Origin: Ornithorhynchus anatinus
Taxonomy: Eukaryota > Chordata > Mammalia > Monotremata > Ornithorhynchidae
Direction: 5' to 3'
Assembly: GCF_004115215.2 (NCBI RefSeq)
Contig: NW_024396743.1
Span: 496,001 to 560,000, forward strand
DNA length: 64,000 bases
A program made the translations under genes and the position numbers. Of the stretch, positions 1-22,385 are shown piece after piece. Each line of letters starts with the position of its first letter. Positions within the stretch are counted from its first letter, which is position 1. The notes beneath the pieces were generated by a model. The model had not been told where the DNA came from. It saw only the letters and a list, made by a program, of their open reading frames with translations, and searched no databases.

Positions 1-835
1 CGACGGTGCCGTTGGGCCGGGGGCCGGCCGGCAGCTAAGAGGGCTACGCTGCATCTGCTGGATGGAAAGAAGTGAGGGCCAGTGGTCTTGATCGGGCCTG
101 CTGCAGTAGGGGTTGGGAGTTGCTCCCAGGTTCTCTCCCTCTAAAGGTGGAAGTAGCCTCGATCCTGCCCCAGCCCCATCTCTGTAGAGGGAGGGGGAGA
201 TCTCAATCTCTGCCCAGCCCTACCTGGGGTGCTGCCCTCATCCGGGTCCCAAACCCACTTCCCCCAGCAGTACCCGGTGCTGCAAGGAGATGGGGGCCAC
301 ACTCAGCTCGTGCTGCCCCCCCCGGGGCCGAGGCCGCGACCTCCCCACCTGCTGCTGCTGCTGCCGCCTCCAGCTTCCCCAAAGAATTTGGGTTGTTCAA
401 TGTGCCTTCACTCCTGGCTACAGGGTCACGCCTGGTGTCCGAGTGGTCAGTCCCGGAATGGCCCTGTTCCTCTCCCTCGATCTCAGTGCCTTGTCCTATA
501 GGCCCCTTGTTTCGGGGGGCCCGTCTACCCTGTGATCCACGTAATGCCCTCTGCCGGCCTAGCACCCCGACCTCAGGACCGCCCTCCCGGGCCCAAGTTG
601 AGGGCCCCTGAAGTGTTCGGGGTGGTAGGGGCCAGTGGGATGGGAGTCGGGGGTGGCTGCCGGTGGTTGGAGGGGTTGTGCGGGGACGGAAGATGATGAT
701 GGGTCACGATCGGACGTTGTTTTCTCCGGCCCGTCTCGCTCCATCCCTCTGCCCTTCCCTGTGGCCCCTTTGCAATTTATCTTGGGTGTGACTTTCTGGG
801 TCACAGTAGAAATAAACCCCTTTCCCCGGCTGCCC
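1..835 (+). other. Probable 3' UTR of a plus-strand gene (TMEM104 by synteny)
   Basis: No coding exon could be recognised here. The stretch is unique sequence and ends at a plus-strand AATAAA (811-816) followed by a GT-rich stretch, as expected for the end of a plus-strand transcript. In human 17q25.1 the gene converging on GRIN2C is TMEM104, so its 3' UTR is the natural candidate. That name rests on gene order alone and on no protein match. Confidence 0.4.
811..816 (+). terminator. Poly(A) signal AATAAA of the left-edge plus-strand gene
   Basis: Canonical AATAAA on the plus strand. About 20 bases downstream is the GT-rich 'cgtgtggtctttgtcagc', fitting a cleavage and polyadenylation site. 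Confidence 0.55.
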
Positions 836-3383
836 GTGTGGTCTTTGTCAGCACTGCCTGGGCTGTAGTTTCGAGCGTGGTGGGATCATGGCACTCCCGT
901 CCGCTGCCAGGCCCGGCTCTGATTCCGACCTCTAGGTTCCTGCTGGCGTCGAGCACTGTACCGTGGAGCATTGGTCTGTGGGACACTGAATTGAGCCAGG
1001 GGCGGGGGAGGCGATGGAAGTCGAAGACCCCATCTCTACCCTCGAATGGGAGAGATGGATATCATAGAGAGTGGCTCCATCTATGCTAGTGTGAACTTGT
1101 GAGCCCGTCCCTTCACACAAGTTCTGGTGCTTGGCACTCACAGGAGCGCGGGAGGTATTGTGCGAGACCTCGGACACCAGCCCACTTGCCCTCCTCTCTC
1201 TGGGGGTTCTGGTCCGCCAGGGTCCCGATCCCTGCCCGGGGTTGTCAGTGGGTTCCCTGAGCATTTTCTTCCTGCCGATGCCACCGGGGGGGTGGGGGGC
1301 CGGGCGCCTTTGGCGGCTCTGCTCATCCTCCCAAAGGGACAGCCCAGCTCGTCTGGGGACTTCCAGTGTGGACTAGGCGTCTGATGGGAGCCAATGGACA
1401 CCTTTTACAGCCTCACACACACACACGTCAATCAATTTATTGAGTGCAGAACACTGCACCAAGTGCTTGGGAGAGTACAACAGATAGACACGTTCCCTGC
1501 CCACGAGAAGCTTCCAGTCTAGAGGGGGAGAGAGACATTAACATAACTAAATCACAGATATGTACAGAAGAGCCGTGGGCCTGAGGGCGGTCTGACCATC
1601 GAATGTCTAAAGGTTACAGATCCAAGTGCATAGACGACGCAGAAAGGAGAGGGAGTAGGGGAAGAGAGGGCTTAATCAGGGAAGGCTTCTTGGAGGAGAT
1701 GTGATTTTAATAAGCTGGTGTTTTTGGAACCAGAGACAACCCCCTGCTCTCCCTTTCTGCTCACCTTCCCCTCCAGACCCCCTCCCCCGGCTTGAAGGGC
1801 AGCCACCTTCCTCTGGGGTCCCTGGTCACAGGTTCCCGGCTCCCCGTCCCCTTCCCTTCCTCCTCCGGGCCTTAACCCGGAGGCCGATGGGGGCCACCTG
1901 CGTTTTTGTGTGAAGAGCTGCCGTCCCTCCTTTTCTCGGGGCCGGAGAGGAGGTGGAGGAGGCTTCAGAGACCGGACAGATGGCAGGTAAGTCGGAGGCG
2001 CGGGTGGGGGGTCTTGGGGACACCGTGCCAGCCCTGCACCGCCCAGCTGTCCCGTTACGTGGACGAGGCCAGTCCGACGGAAGGAGGGGAAGGAAGGAAC
2101 ACTCCAAAGACAGGGAGAGGCCGCCTTCTCTGCAGAGAGAGGGGGAAACTGAGGCAGGGAAACCAGAGGCCTAGAGAGACCTAGCGCAGGTCTGCCCCGC
2201 AACGCATTTAGCCTCCTCAACTCGCCCTCCCGGGGGTTGGGGCGGGGCAGGCTCGAATTTGGGGGGTCCAGGTGGGGACAGTGCAGGAAGGGGGCGTGAA
2301 GCCGAATATCCGCCTCTCGCCATTCGGGATGTGATGTCTTGCAAGCTCCCGGGCTCGGCTCCAGCAGCGGGCGGCGGGGAGAACCCTTCCCCACCAACCC
2401 CGCCTTTCCGTCTGCCCCACCGAGGGGCGAAGGGCAGGACCCCAGGCTTTTTAATCCTTTCATCACCGAGGTCTCTACCCCAACCCCCTGGGGCAGAATC
2501 AGGAGTCAAATGTTCTAGCTGGGTCCACCACCCTGTCAGGAGACAGGCCCGAGAGAGAGGCAGGTCGCCCTGGGAGGCTGGGGGCGCCCCGACCTTCTCC
2601 GGGGCTGAGGGGAAGGTGGTGGGAAGGATGAAGGGACTCCCGAACTACAGGTCCGGGCTGCCCCCCGACCCTTGCCCGCCACGGCATCCACCAAGCTTGG
2701 GCTCGCAGCCCCAGCCGGCGGCTGCGGCGGCAGGAGGACGACGGGCCTGAGGCTGGCAGAGCTCCATGCCCCCTGGCCACCTCCATTCCGGGCCCGGTCT
2801 GTGGGGAGGAGGGAGAAGGGGACGGTCCCCGGCCACTGTGGCGCAGCAGCTCCTGGGCGTGTGCGGGCAGCTGTGCTGGAAGACCCTGCTGGGCGCCGCC
2901 ATAGCCTGAGTCCTGGGCGGGAGGAGGGGAGTGGGGACACTTGTCAACTTGGACTGGGGGGCTAGCGGAAGGAGGCAGTGGGTGGGCGGCGGTCTAAGTG
3001 CCCGAAGGCTCTCTCGGCTGCTTAGTCTTCCCCTCCCCCAGCCCTAAACCACCAGGCCCCGGGGCCCACTGAGTCACCCGCGGTACTATCCCCAACCCTA
3101 AGTCCCCCGGGCTGTTGCCTCCATGGCCCTCTTCCCAGACTTTTTCCCATCCCTTCCCCTGCACTCTGCCTCTCCCTGGGACTCTTTCCCCCCAACCCCT
3201 ACATACAGACACATGCACCTGCGCCCCCCGTGACTCTCCGCCCGCCACCCCCGCTGGGGAGGCCATGCGAGGCAATGGAGCCTCGCGGCCTCGCCGAAGA
3301 AGTAGCAGGGCAGGTGGCTGGCTCTTCCCCTTGGTCAGGGCAGAAGAAGGCAGTAGGGGCAAGTCCGACTTAGTCCGTGTTTG
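836..3383. other. Spacer between two convergent gene ends
   Basis: No gene recognised. One L2 fragment lies at 1418-1725. The rest is GC-rich unique sequence. The reading frames here, including a 264-residue one on the minus strand at 1672-2466, show no known family; that frame merely starts in unique DNA and ends in the L2 piece. Confidence 0.5.
1418..1725 (-). mobile_element. L2 LINE 3' end (monotreme L2), antisense
   Basis: Begins with the reverse of the L2 terminus ('caatttattgagtgcaga') and runs back into the end of the L2 coding region, where the minus strand reads HLLQEAFPD. About 300 bases, 5'-truncated as usual for LINEs. Confidence 0.75.
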
Positions 3384-3389
3384 TTTAAT
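3384..3389 (-). terminator. Candidate poly(A) signal ATTAAA for GRIN2C
   Basis: ATTAAA on the minus strand, about 450 bases past the GRIN2C stop codon. It is the common variant hexamer. No AATAAA was noticed between it and the stop. Confidence 0.45.
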
Positions 3390-3838
3390 AGCTCACGCGG
3401 GACTCTGGGATTGAGGCTCGGGGACCGACTTTCAGAAAGGCAGCTTTGCCCCAGAGCCTTCTCCCATCCTGGAACCTTTGATGCCCTAAAACTTGCCAGG
3501 AGCCACCGGGACCATCCTCGGGCCGCCGGGCCCCCACTACCATCGCGCGGGGTCGCTGAGGCTCTGAGTCGTCCCCTCCCCGCCGAATCCCGGACCGACT
3601 TTCCGCAGCAACACCCCCACCCCCTCCCGGGTCAGAGGTCAGTGGAGTTACTCTGGTGACGGTGGAAGGTGTGGGATTCGGTCTGCTTAGCAGTAGCAGG
3701 GGCAGTGGGGAGCCAGTGGGGTGTAGAGAAGACCCGAGCTCTGAGAGTGGCTCGTACCCCGATGGGAGAGGTTCACCCACTATCACCCGGGCCCCTCGCG
3801 GCTGAGAGCCCTTCTGTCCACCCCCGAACCCCGACCAC

Positions 3839-11571
<7,733 letters not shown>

Positions 11572-11926
11572 GTCTACCAGAGGGCACCTGCAGAGACACA
11601 GCCCGGGCCAGGGAGAGGCTCAGAGGCCAAGAATCAGCCACAGCATCACCCGAAAATGGGTACTGGTCGGTGGGGGTGGGGTCAGGGCAAGGGGGTACAT
11701 TCCCCAGGGGATCCGCCCCCGCTGCCCACTCCTTCTGCCCCGTCATCCTCCCCTCTCTGCCCAGCCCCACCCTCCCCCTCGGTCTTGCCCTACCTCTGCT
11801 GCCCACCCACCCTCCCCCTCGGCCTTGCCCCCGGGGTTAATAGGCAGCCGGCCAGGGCAAAGAGTGGGGAATCATCCTGAGCTGCTTCTGGGCTCCAAAT
11901 TTCAGGCTTCCTTTCTTTAAAAGTGG

Positions 11927-12110
11927 CAATCAATCAATCGATCGATCACTGGTATTTACTGAGCGCTTACTATGTACTAAACTCTTGAGAATACAACAGA
12001 GTTGGTAGGCACGATCCCTGCCTACAAGTTTACAGTCGATCGGGTGAGATGGACATTAAAATCCGTTACGGATGGGGAAATAGAAGAGTGTAAAGAAAGG
12101 GATTTAAGTA
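11927..12110 (-). mobile_element. L2 3' end, antisense
   Basis: Starts 'aatcaatcaatcgatcgatc', then 'tttactgagcgcttactatg'. About 180 bases. Confidence 0.75.
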
Positions 12111-12289
12111 TGGTGGAGCCGGGGTTCCCCCTCTAGAGAGCTCAGTGCTGGGAGAGGGCAGCCCTGAGCGGGCTAGGGGAGGAGGCAAAAGTGGGAAGTG
12201 GGAAGGGGAGCATCCAGCTCTCCACTCAGCTACCCTTCCCTCTCATTGCCCTTTGAGAAGGGGAAGAACGGAGGCCCAGAAAGGGAGCC

Positions 12290-12398
12290 CGTTGTGGGCA
12301 GGGATTTTCTCTCTATACTGCCGTATCGTACTTTCCAAGCGCTTAGTTCAGTGCTCTGCACACAGGAAGCTCTCGGTAAATAGAACTGAATGAAAAAA
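12290..12398 (+). mobile_element. L2 3' terminus
   Basis: 'ttgtgggcagggattttctc' followed by 'caagcgcttagttcagtgct' and a diverged tail ending in gaatgaa. Confidence 0.75.
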
Positions 12399-12479
12399 TG
12401 AAAAGACCCTGCCCCAGCAGAGAGCCCTCCTTTCCCTTCCCGTCAAGGGCCCGGGGGTGGAGGTGGGTGACTTAGTCGG

Positions 12480-13900
12480 AGGGAACCCCCCCGCCCCCGA
12501 TGCCCCGGCTACCGGATGCTCCTGCCCTCCCCCGCGCCCCCGACCCCCGGCAGGAGTCTCTGGCGCTCGGGCTGTGAATTTCCGGGGCTATTTAGGTCGG
12601 CGATAAATAATTCATAGGGAAGGTGGCATCCGTTGCCCGGGCGGGGGCCACCGTCACCTGTCGGCTCAAGGACACCGGCGCGACGCTGCGGCGGCGACTC
12701 CCGGCCCCGGCCCGGCTCCTCGTCCCCTCTCGGCCAAGCCCGGAGGAAGCCCCGTCCCCTCACCGCCTCCGGGGCGCGGAGGGGCGGCGAGCTCCCGGAC
12801 CGGGGGTGCGGGGCCACTAGCCCCGGGGCCACTAGTCGCCCCTCCGGACGGGGAGTCTGGCGGAGGGCGTCCCGTCGGACAGAGGGAAAACGGCAGCCGG
12901 GACACCTGGGTCTCTAACCTGGGCTCTCCCAAGGGGCCGGGGACGGTTTTCTCGCATCGGGGCGATCTGGCCGCCGACCTCACGGACCTCAGCCCCCCGA
13001 TCTCTGCCCCTTGACCCCGGGCCCCGGGTCTGTCCGCCGCTCCGGCCCCGTTCTTCGCGCCCGGACCCCCGGGACCCTCCTCCGGGTCTCCGGCTCTCGC
13101 AGCCGGTCCTGTGCGCGCCCTCCCCGGCTCCCTTGCGCGCCCGCCGTCGTCTGGAGTTCCGGGAACCGTCGGTTGGCAGAAAAGTTGTGGCCCCGCCGCG
13201 CCCCCCGCACTTACCCCGGGGGTGGCACCCCGCTCCGGACGCTGGGCTCTCCAAGCGCAGCGCTCAGTTCCTCGGGTCGCCGCCTCCTCCCTGGAGCGGC
13301 TCCGGGGGTCCAGCTCCAGGGCCGGGCGGGACGGAGGATGCGGGCTCCCGCGGGCTGTCCCGCAGCCTCTCCCGCACCGCTCCTCCCCGTTTCCCCGGGC
13401 CGCGGGCCGAAGCGTCCCGAGCCGCTCGCTTTGCGCTCAGGCCAAGAGCCAGAAAGGCGCCACCGCGGCACTCCCGTGCCACCGTCCTCTCCCTCCGCCC
13501 CCCGCCCCTACCAGGAGGGGAGAGGCCGGGCCGAGGGCCTCGCTCCGGCCCTCCCCGCCGGCCCGCACTGTCCGTGCGGGGTCCGGAGCGCCTTTGAAGG
13601 GAGGGGGCTGGAGGGGGCAGGGGCCGGCTGAGCTCAGCCGTTGCGAGGAGGGGAAGTGGGGCAGAGAAAGAAGTGGGCAGAGTCACGGCCCTCGCCCCTG
13701 CGCGCCCATCCGGAGCGGAGCCCCTTCTGCGGACATGGGCGGCGGTCGGGGGAGGACGGGGGGCGAGGGCAGGGGCAGGGGCAGCAGGCGGGGGGGCAGC
13801 AGGCGGGGGGCAGCAGGAGGGGGGCAGCGCCGTCCGGAGCCTGGCATGGGGAGGGCACGGTGTCTGGTCTCGCGGCGCCCCCTGCCGGCCTCCCGGGAGA
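12480..13900 (-). promoter_or_regulatory. CpG-rich block, likely GRIN2C promoter region
   Basis: Dense CpG and GC boxes over about 1.4 kb upstream of the GRIN2C coding start, with an AT-rich island ('cgataaataattcatag') near 12600. A 14-base unit (gcagcaggcggggg) repeats three times at 13780-13830. Promoter role is inferred from position and composition only. Confidence 0.45.
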
Positions 13901-13948
13901 AAGCCCGCCCGATCACCGAGTCGAAAGCAGAATTCCGATTTCCAACAG

Positions 13949-13954
13949 TTTATT
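13949..13954 (-). terminator. FDXR poly(A) signal AATAAA
   Basis: AATAAA on the minus strand, 185 bases past the FDXR stop codon. Confidence 0.7.
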
Positions 13955-14138
13955 AGTACTTTTGCCCTGGGGCTGCTCCTCCGCTGAGGCAGCAGAACCG
14001 CCCCCACCCCCCGACCTCTTCCACACAAGAGAAGGGGCCGCGCCGCGAGGGGCTGAAAGGGGTGGGTGAGAGGTGAGGCGGGTCGGTGAGGTCGGGGGGC
14101 CAGGTCACTTCCAGCCCCTTCGGCGGCCCCGGGGGCAC

Positions 14139-18870
<4,732 letters not shown>

Positions 18871-19170
18871 CGTGGACGCCCCGTGGACTGGTCGCGACGC
18901 ACCGAGCGGGGGGCCCCGGGTCCCAGGCCACGCCCCCTCCGACCCGGGCCACGCCCACCGTCGAGTTAGCCACGCCCCTTAGGGCCTGACTACGCCCCCT
19001 ACCGGCCGTAGCCCCGCTCGCTCCCGACGAAACCCCGCCCTTCCAGCCAATCCCCGCCCGTGCAGGCCCCGCCTCCTCAATTCCGCCCACCAATGAGAAT
19101 CGCTCGCCTCATTTCCCCCCCCAACCCCGCCCCTCCCTTTCCTGGGTCGCGCGATGATGACGTCGACATG
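18871..19170 (-). promoter_or_regulatory. FDXR promoter region
   Basis: Immediately upstream of the FDXR start. Four CACGCCC/TACGCCC boxes (about 18929, 18950, 18971, 18991), several CCCCGCC GC boxes, two CCAAT boxes (19047-19051 and 19090-19094) and a CRE-like TGACGTCG (19158-19165). No TATA box seen. Fits a housekeeping mitochondrial gene; the role is inferred from motif density and position. Confidence 0.6.
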
Positions 19171-19276
19171 CAGGGACAACCCCTCTCCCTCCTCTGGCTA
19201 TCAGCTCTCTGAGGCCTGGCTTTAGCTCCAGCTAAATGCTGCCACTAAATGTTCTTACGCTATTTTATGGCCAGTG

Positions 19277-19770
19277 ATAATAATAACGTTGGTACTTGTT
19301 AAGCGCTTACGATGTGCAGAGCACTGTTCTAAGCGCTGGGGGAGAGACAGGGTCATCAGGTGGTCCCACGTGAGGCTCACAGTCTTCATCCCCATTTTAC
19401 AGATGAGGGAACTGAGGCACAGAGAAGTGAAGGGACTTATAAGAATAATAATGTTGGTGTTTGTTAAGCGCTTGCTATGTGCAGAGCACTGTTCTAAGCG
19501 CTGGGGGAGAGACAGGGTCATCAGGTAGTCCCACGTGAGGCTCACAGTTAACCCCCATTTTACAAATGAGGGAACTGAGGCACAGAGAAGTGAAGGAACT
19601 TAGAATAATAATAATGTTGATCTTTGTTAAGCACTTACTATGTGCAGAGCACTGTTCTAAGCGCTGGGGGAGAGACAGGGTCATCAGGTGGTCCCACTTG
19701 AGGCTCACAGTTGTTAACCCCCATTTTACAGATGAGGTCACTGAGGCACAGAGAAGTTAAGTGACTTGCA
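19277..19770 (-). repeat. Tandem triplicate of a truncated Mon-1 SINE
   Basis: Three consecutive units (19277-19440, 19441-19601, 19602-19770), each starting with an ATA-rich tail, sharing 'ggggagagacagggtcatca' and ending near the same point ('gaagtgaaggaactta'). Shared private sequence and a common break point show local tandem duplication, not three insertions. Confidence 0.85.
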
Positions 19771-19840
19771 CAGTACTTATTTTGGGTTAAGCGCTTACTA
19801 TAAGTTGAGTACTGTGCTGAGTGCTTGGGTAGTTACAAGA

Positions 19841-20030
19841 TGATGATGGCATTTGTTAAGCGCTTACTATGTGCAAAGCACTGTTCTAAGCGTGGGGGGA
19901 TACGAGGTGAGCAGGTTGTCCCGCGTGGGGCTCACAGTTTGTAATCCCCATTTTACAGATGAGGTAACAGGCGCAGAGAAGTTAAGGGACTTGCCCAAAG
20001 TCACACAGCTGGCAAGTGGCAGAGCAAGAT
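19841..20030 (-). mobile_element. Mon-1 CORE-SINE, antisense
   Basis: 'atttgttaagcgcttactat' through 'gtcacacagctggcaagtgg'. Preceded at 19771-19840 by a decayed L2-like scrap. Confidence 0.8.
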
Positions 20031-20111
20031 AATTATATCAGACCCTATCCCACATGGGGATTAATCAATCCTATTTATTGAGCGACTGTGGTGTGCAGAG
20101 CACTGGACTAC

Positions 20112-20366
20112 ATGTCTTAGTGGAAAGAAGGCGGGCTTGGGAGTCAGAGGACGTGGGTTCTAATCCCAGCTCCGCCGCTTGTCAGCTGTGTGACCTTGGG
20201 CAAGTCACTTCACTTCTCTGTGCCTCAGTTACCTCATCTGTAAAACAGGGATAAAGACTGAGCCCTACGTGGGACAACCTGAAGACCTTGTATCTATCCC
20301 AGCGCTTAGAACAGTGCTTGGCGCAGAGTAAGCGCTTAACAAATACCAACATTAGTATTACTAAGC
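20112..20366 (+). mobile_element. Mon-1 CORE-SINE, near full length
   Basis: Head 'gtggaaagaaggcgggcttg', body 'gccgcttgtcagctgtgtga', tail 'gcgcttaacaaataccaaca'. Flanked left by an L2 scrap (20056-20110). Confidence 0.85.
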
Positions 20367-20498
20367 GCTTGGGAGAGTACAGTGTAATAGATTTGGTAGA
20401 CACCTTCCCTGCTGACTTCAATCTCTAAGTGGGAGAGAGAATCCCCATTTTATAGACAAGGGAACTGAAGCCCAGAGAAGGTAAGTGATTTGCCCGAG
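20367..20498 (-). mobile_element. Fused L2/SINE remnant, antisense
   Basis: An L2-type block ('aagcgcttgggagagtacag') passes directly into a SINE-type block ('gacaagggaactgaagccca'). Confidence 0.55.
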
Positions 20499-20499
20499 G

Positions 20500-20762
20500 A
20501 AGCGGCATGACCTAGCGTGGATCTGGGTGTCGGAGGACCTGGGTTCCAGTCACTCATTCAGTTGTAATTATTGAGTGCTTACTGTGTGCAGAGCACCGTG
20601 CCTGATTCTGCCACTTGTCTGCTGTGTCACCTTAACTTCTTTGTGCCTGTTACCTAAAATGGGAATAAAGACTGTGAGCTTTATGTGGGACGTGGACTGA
20701 TATTCTTGTAACTAGTCCAGGACTTAGTATAATTTTGGCACATAGTTAGTGCTTAACAAATG
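20500..20762 (+). mobile_element. Mon-1 CORE-SINE interrupted by an L2 end
   Basis: SINE head and body ('gtcggaggacctgggttcca' and 'ccacttgtctgctgtgtcac') are separated at about 20550-20610 by 'tattgagtgcttactgtgtg', an antisense L2 terminus. Confidence 0.65.
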
Positions 20763-21038
20763 TATATTGAGTACTTATTCTGTGCCGAGTCCTGGCATAG
20801 TTACAGCCCCTGTCCCATGTGGGGCTACCATTACCGCCCAAGTGCTTAGAACAGTGCACTGCACATAGTAAGCGCTCAATAACTACCACTGATTGATTAA
20901 AAGGGAGGGAGAGCAGGCATTTTATCCCCATTTTGCAGATAAGGAAATGAGGCACAGAGAGATTGAATGATTTGCCCCAAATCCCACAGTCAGCCAGGGG
21001 CACAATCCTGTGCTCTTTCCACTAGACAACCCTGCTTC
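20763..21038 (-). mobile_element. Mon-1 CORE-SINE with an inserted L2 terminus
   Basis: Antisense SINE halves ('ctgtcccatgtggggct' and 'ttttgcagataaggaaatga') flank a plus-strand L2 end at about 20830-20900 ('acatagtaagcgctcaataa'). Confidence 0.65.
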
Positions 21039-21104
21039 CTAACTAGGGAAAGGGAAACAGACATAGAAGAAATAAATGGTATGTGGGGAAAAAAGACTGC
21101 CTGG

Positions 21105-21305
21105 GAATAATAATCATAATTGTTAGGTGCTTACTATATGCCAAGCACTGTTACTGTGGTGTGGCAGATACAAGATAAACTGGTTCCACGTGGGGCTCAC
21201 AGTCTAAGTAGGAGAGAGAGCAGGGATGGAATGCCCATTTTATAGATGAGGGAACTGAGGCACAGAGAAGTTAAGTGACTTGCCCAAGGTCACACAGCAA
21301 TTATA
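21105..21305 (-). mobile_element. Mon-1 CORE-SINE, antisense, truncated head
   Basis: 'gttaggtgcttactatatgc' through 'cttgcccaaggtcacacagc'. Confidence 0.8.
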
Positions 21306-21484
21306 TGAGAGACACAGAAACCCACAAAAGAGGGTTTGAAAAAGACAGATCTCTAGAAAGATTAATGAGAGAAAGACCCCATGATGGAGCACATGCTCCC
21401 AAACAGGGATTTTGGGTGTAGAAAGCAGTGGACATGGCAGGGCCAGCAAAAAGAGGATCAGAGGCAGAAACAGCAGCCCCCTAC

Positions 21485-21600
21485 CAGTACAGCTCTCTGC
21501 CCACAACAGATGCTCAGTACAGAGCTCTGCCCCCAGTATTCACCTAGCAGAGCTCTCTGCACACAATAAACGTTCAATGAATACTCTTGTCCTGTTGTTG
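21485..21600 (+). repeat. Three-unit array of the L2 3' terminus
   Basis: The motif 'agctctctgc' or 'agctctgccc' followed by an L2-like tail recurs three times at roughly 28-35 base spacing. The last unit keeps 'cacacaataaacgttcaatg'. Confidence 0.6.
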
Positions 21601-21699
21601 ATAAAGATGAGTGCCTCTCCTGCCTGCCAACTCCCTTTGCCCCCATTCCAGCCAGGACCAAAATGCCCTGTCGTGGAGGTTTGTTTCGTTTGTCTACTA

Positions 21700-22065
21700 A
21701 TGGTATTTGTTAAGCTCTTGCTATGTGCCAGGCACTGTAGTAAGCACTGTGATAGATACAAACCACCTGGGTTGTACACAGTCCACGCGAGCCCGTTTTT
21801 GGGTAGGGATTGTCTCTGTTGCTGAATTGTATTTTCCAAGTGCTTAGTACAGTGCTTTGCACACAGTAAGTGCTCAGTAAATACGATTGAATGAACATAA
21901 GGTTCCCAGTCTTAATTCCCTGTTTTATAGAGGAGGAAAGTGAGGCCCAGAGAAGTTAAGCAACTTGCCCAAGGTCACACAGAAAAGAAGGGGTGGAGAC
22001 GGGATTAGAGCCCAGCTCCTCCGACTCTCAGGCCTGTGCTCTTTCCGTTTGGCCATGCTGCTTTC
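21700..22065 (-). mobile_element. Mon-1 CORE-SINE split by an L2 insertion
   Basis: Antisense SINE parts at 21700-21793 and 21898-22065 flank a sense-oriented L2 terminus (21795-21897) with 'cacagtaagtgctcagtaaa' and 'tacgattgaatgaa'. The L2 copy is therefore the younger. Confidence 0.75.
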
Positions 22066-22379
22066 TTCCTCAGATCTAACCCCAATTCCTTAATTTCGTC
22101 CTGCCTCCATCTCAGGCTCCGGGCCCACAGTGATAAAGTCAGAGCCTCAAATGACCGTTCCTGTTTGCCACCCAGGGACACTGAGATCAGAGAGGTTGTC
22201 CCAATGCCAGGCTCCAAAGTCAGAACACCCCCATATCTCCTCCACTCCCAACCTCCGCTGTCCTTCCACCCGCCTATCCCCTTCCCTCCCCCTTCCCTCC
22301 CACTCCCTCCTCTCTCCCTCCCCCCATCCCGCTCCGCAGAGGAGAGAATCGATAAAACCGAGTCAGGAGTTCCAAGGAC

Positions 22380-22385
22380 TTTAAT
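22380..22385 (-). terminator. Candidate FADS6 poly(A) signal ATTAAA
   Basis: ATTAAA on the minus strand, about 1.48 kb past the FADS6 stop and just inside the edge where unique sequence gives way to SINE-rich DNA. No AATAAA was noticed between. Confidence 0.35.

Larger units (their letters stand above)
11588..13948. other. GRIN2C upstream region
   Basis: Between the first GRIN2C coding exon and the FDXR poly(A) signal. It holds two L2 pieces (11927-12110 and 12290-12398) and then a GC-rich, CpG-dense block. No coding exon recognised. A non-coding GRIN2C first exon must lie here or within it, because the coding exon starts after an acceptor. Confidence 0.5.
19171..22379. other. Retroposon-packed spacer between FDXR and FADS6
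   Basis: Almost wholly Mon-1 SINEs and L2 ends, many nested or tandem, listed separately. The only sizeable non-repeat stretch noticed is about 21310-21480. No gene seen. Confidence 0.75.

Noticed and set aside
3-26. A near-copy of 'acggtgccgttgggc' at the window start and at about 58773
   Set aside because: Only about 20 bases of shared GC-rich text with no extension; likely chance.
1672-2466. A 264-residue minus-strand frame
   Set aside because: Its end is the L2 coding terminus (HLLQEAFPD) and the rest is unique low-complexity text; no gene.
13111-13956. Overlapping plus- and minus-strand frames of 140-280 residues
   Set aside because: They lie in the GC-rich GRIN2C upstream block, where stops are rare by composition. 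No start context, splice pattern or recognisable domain.
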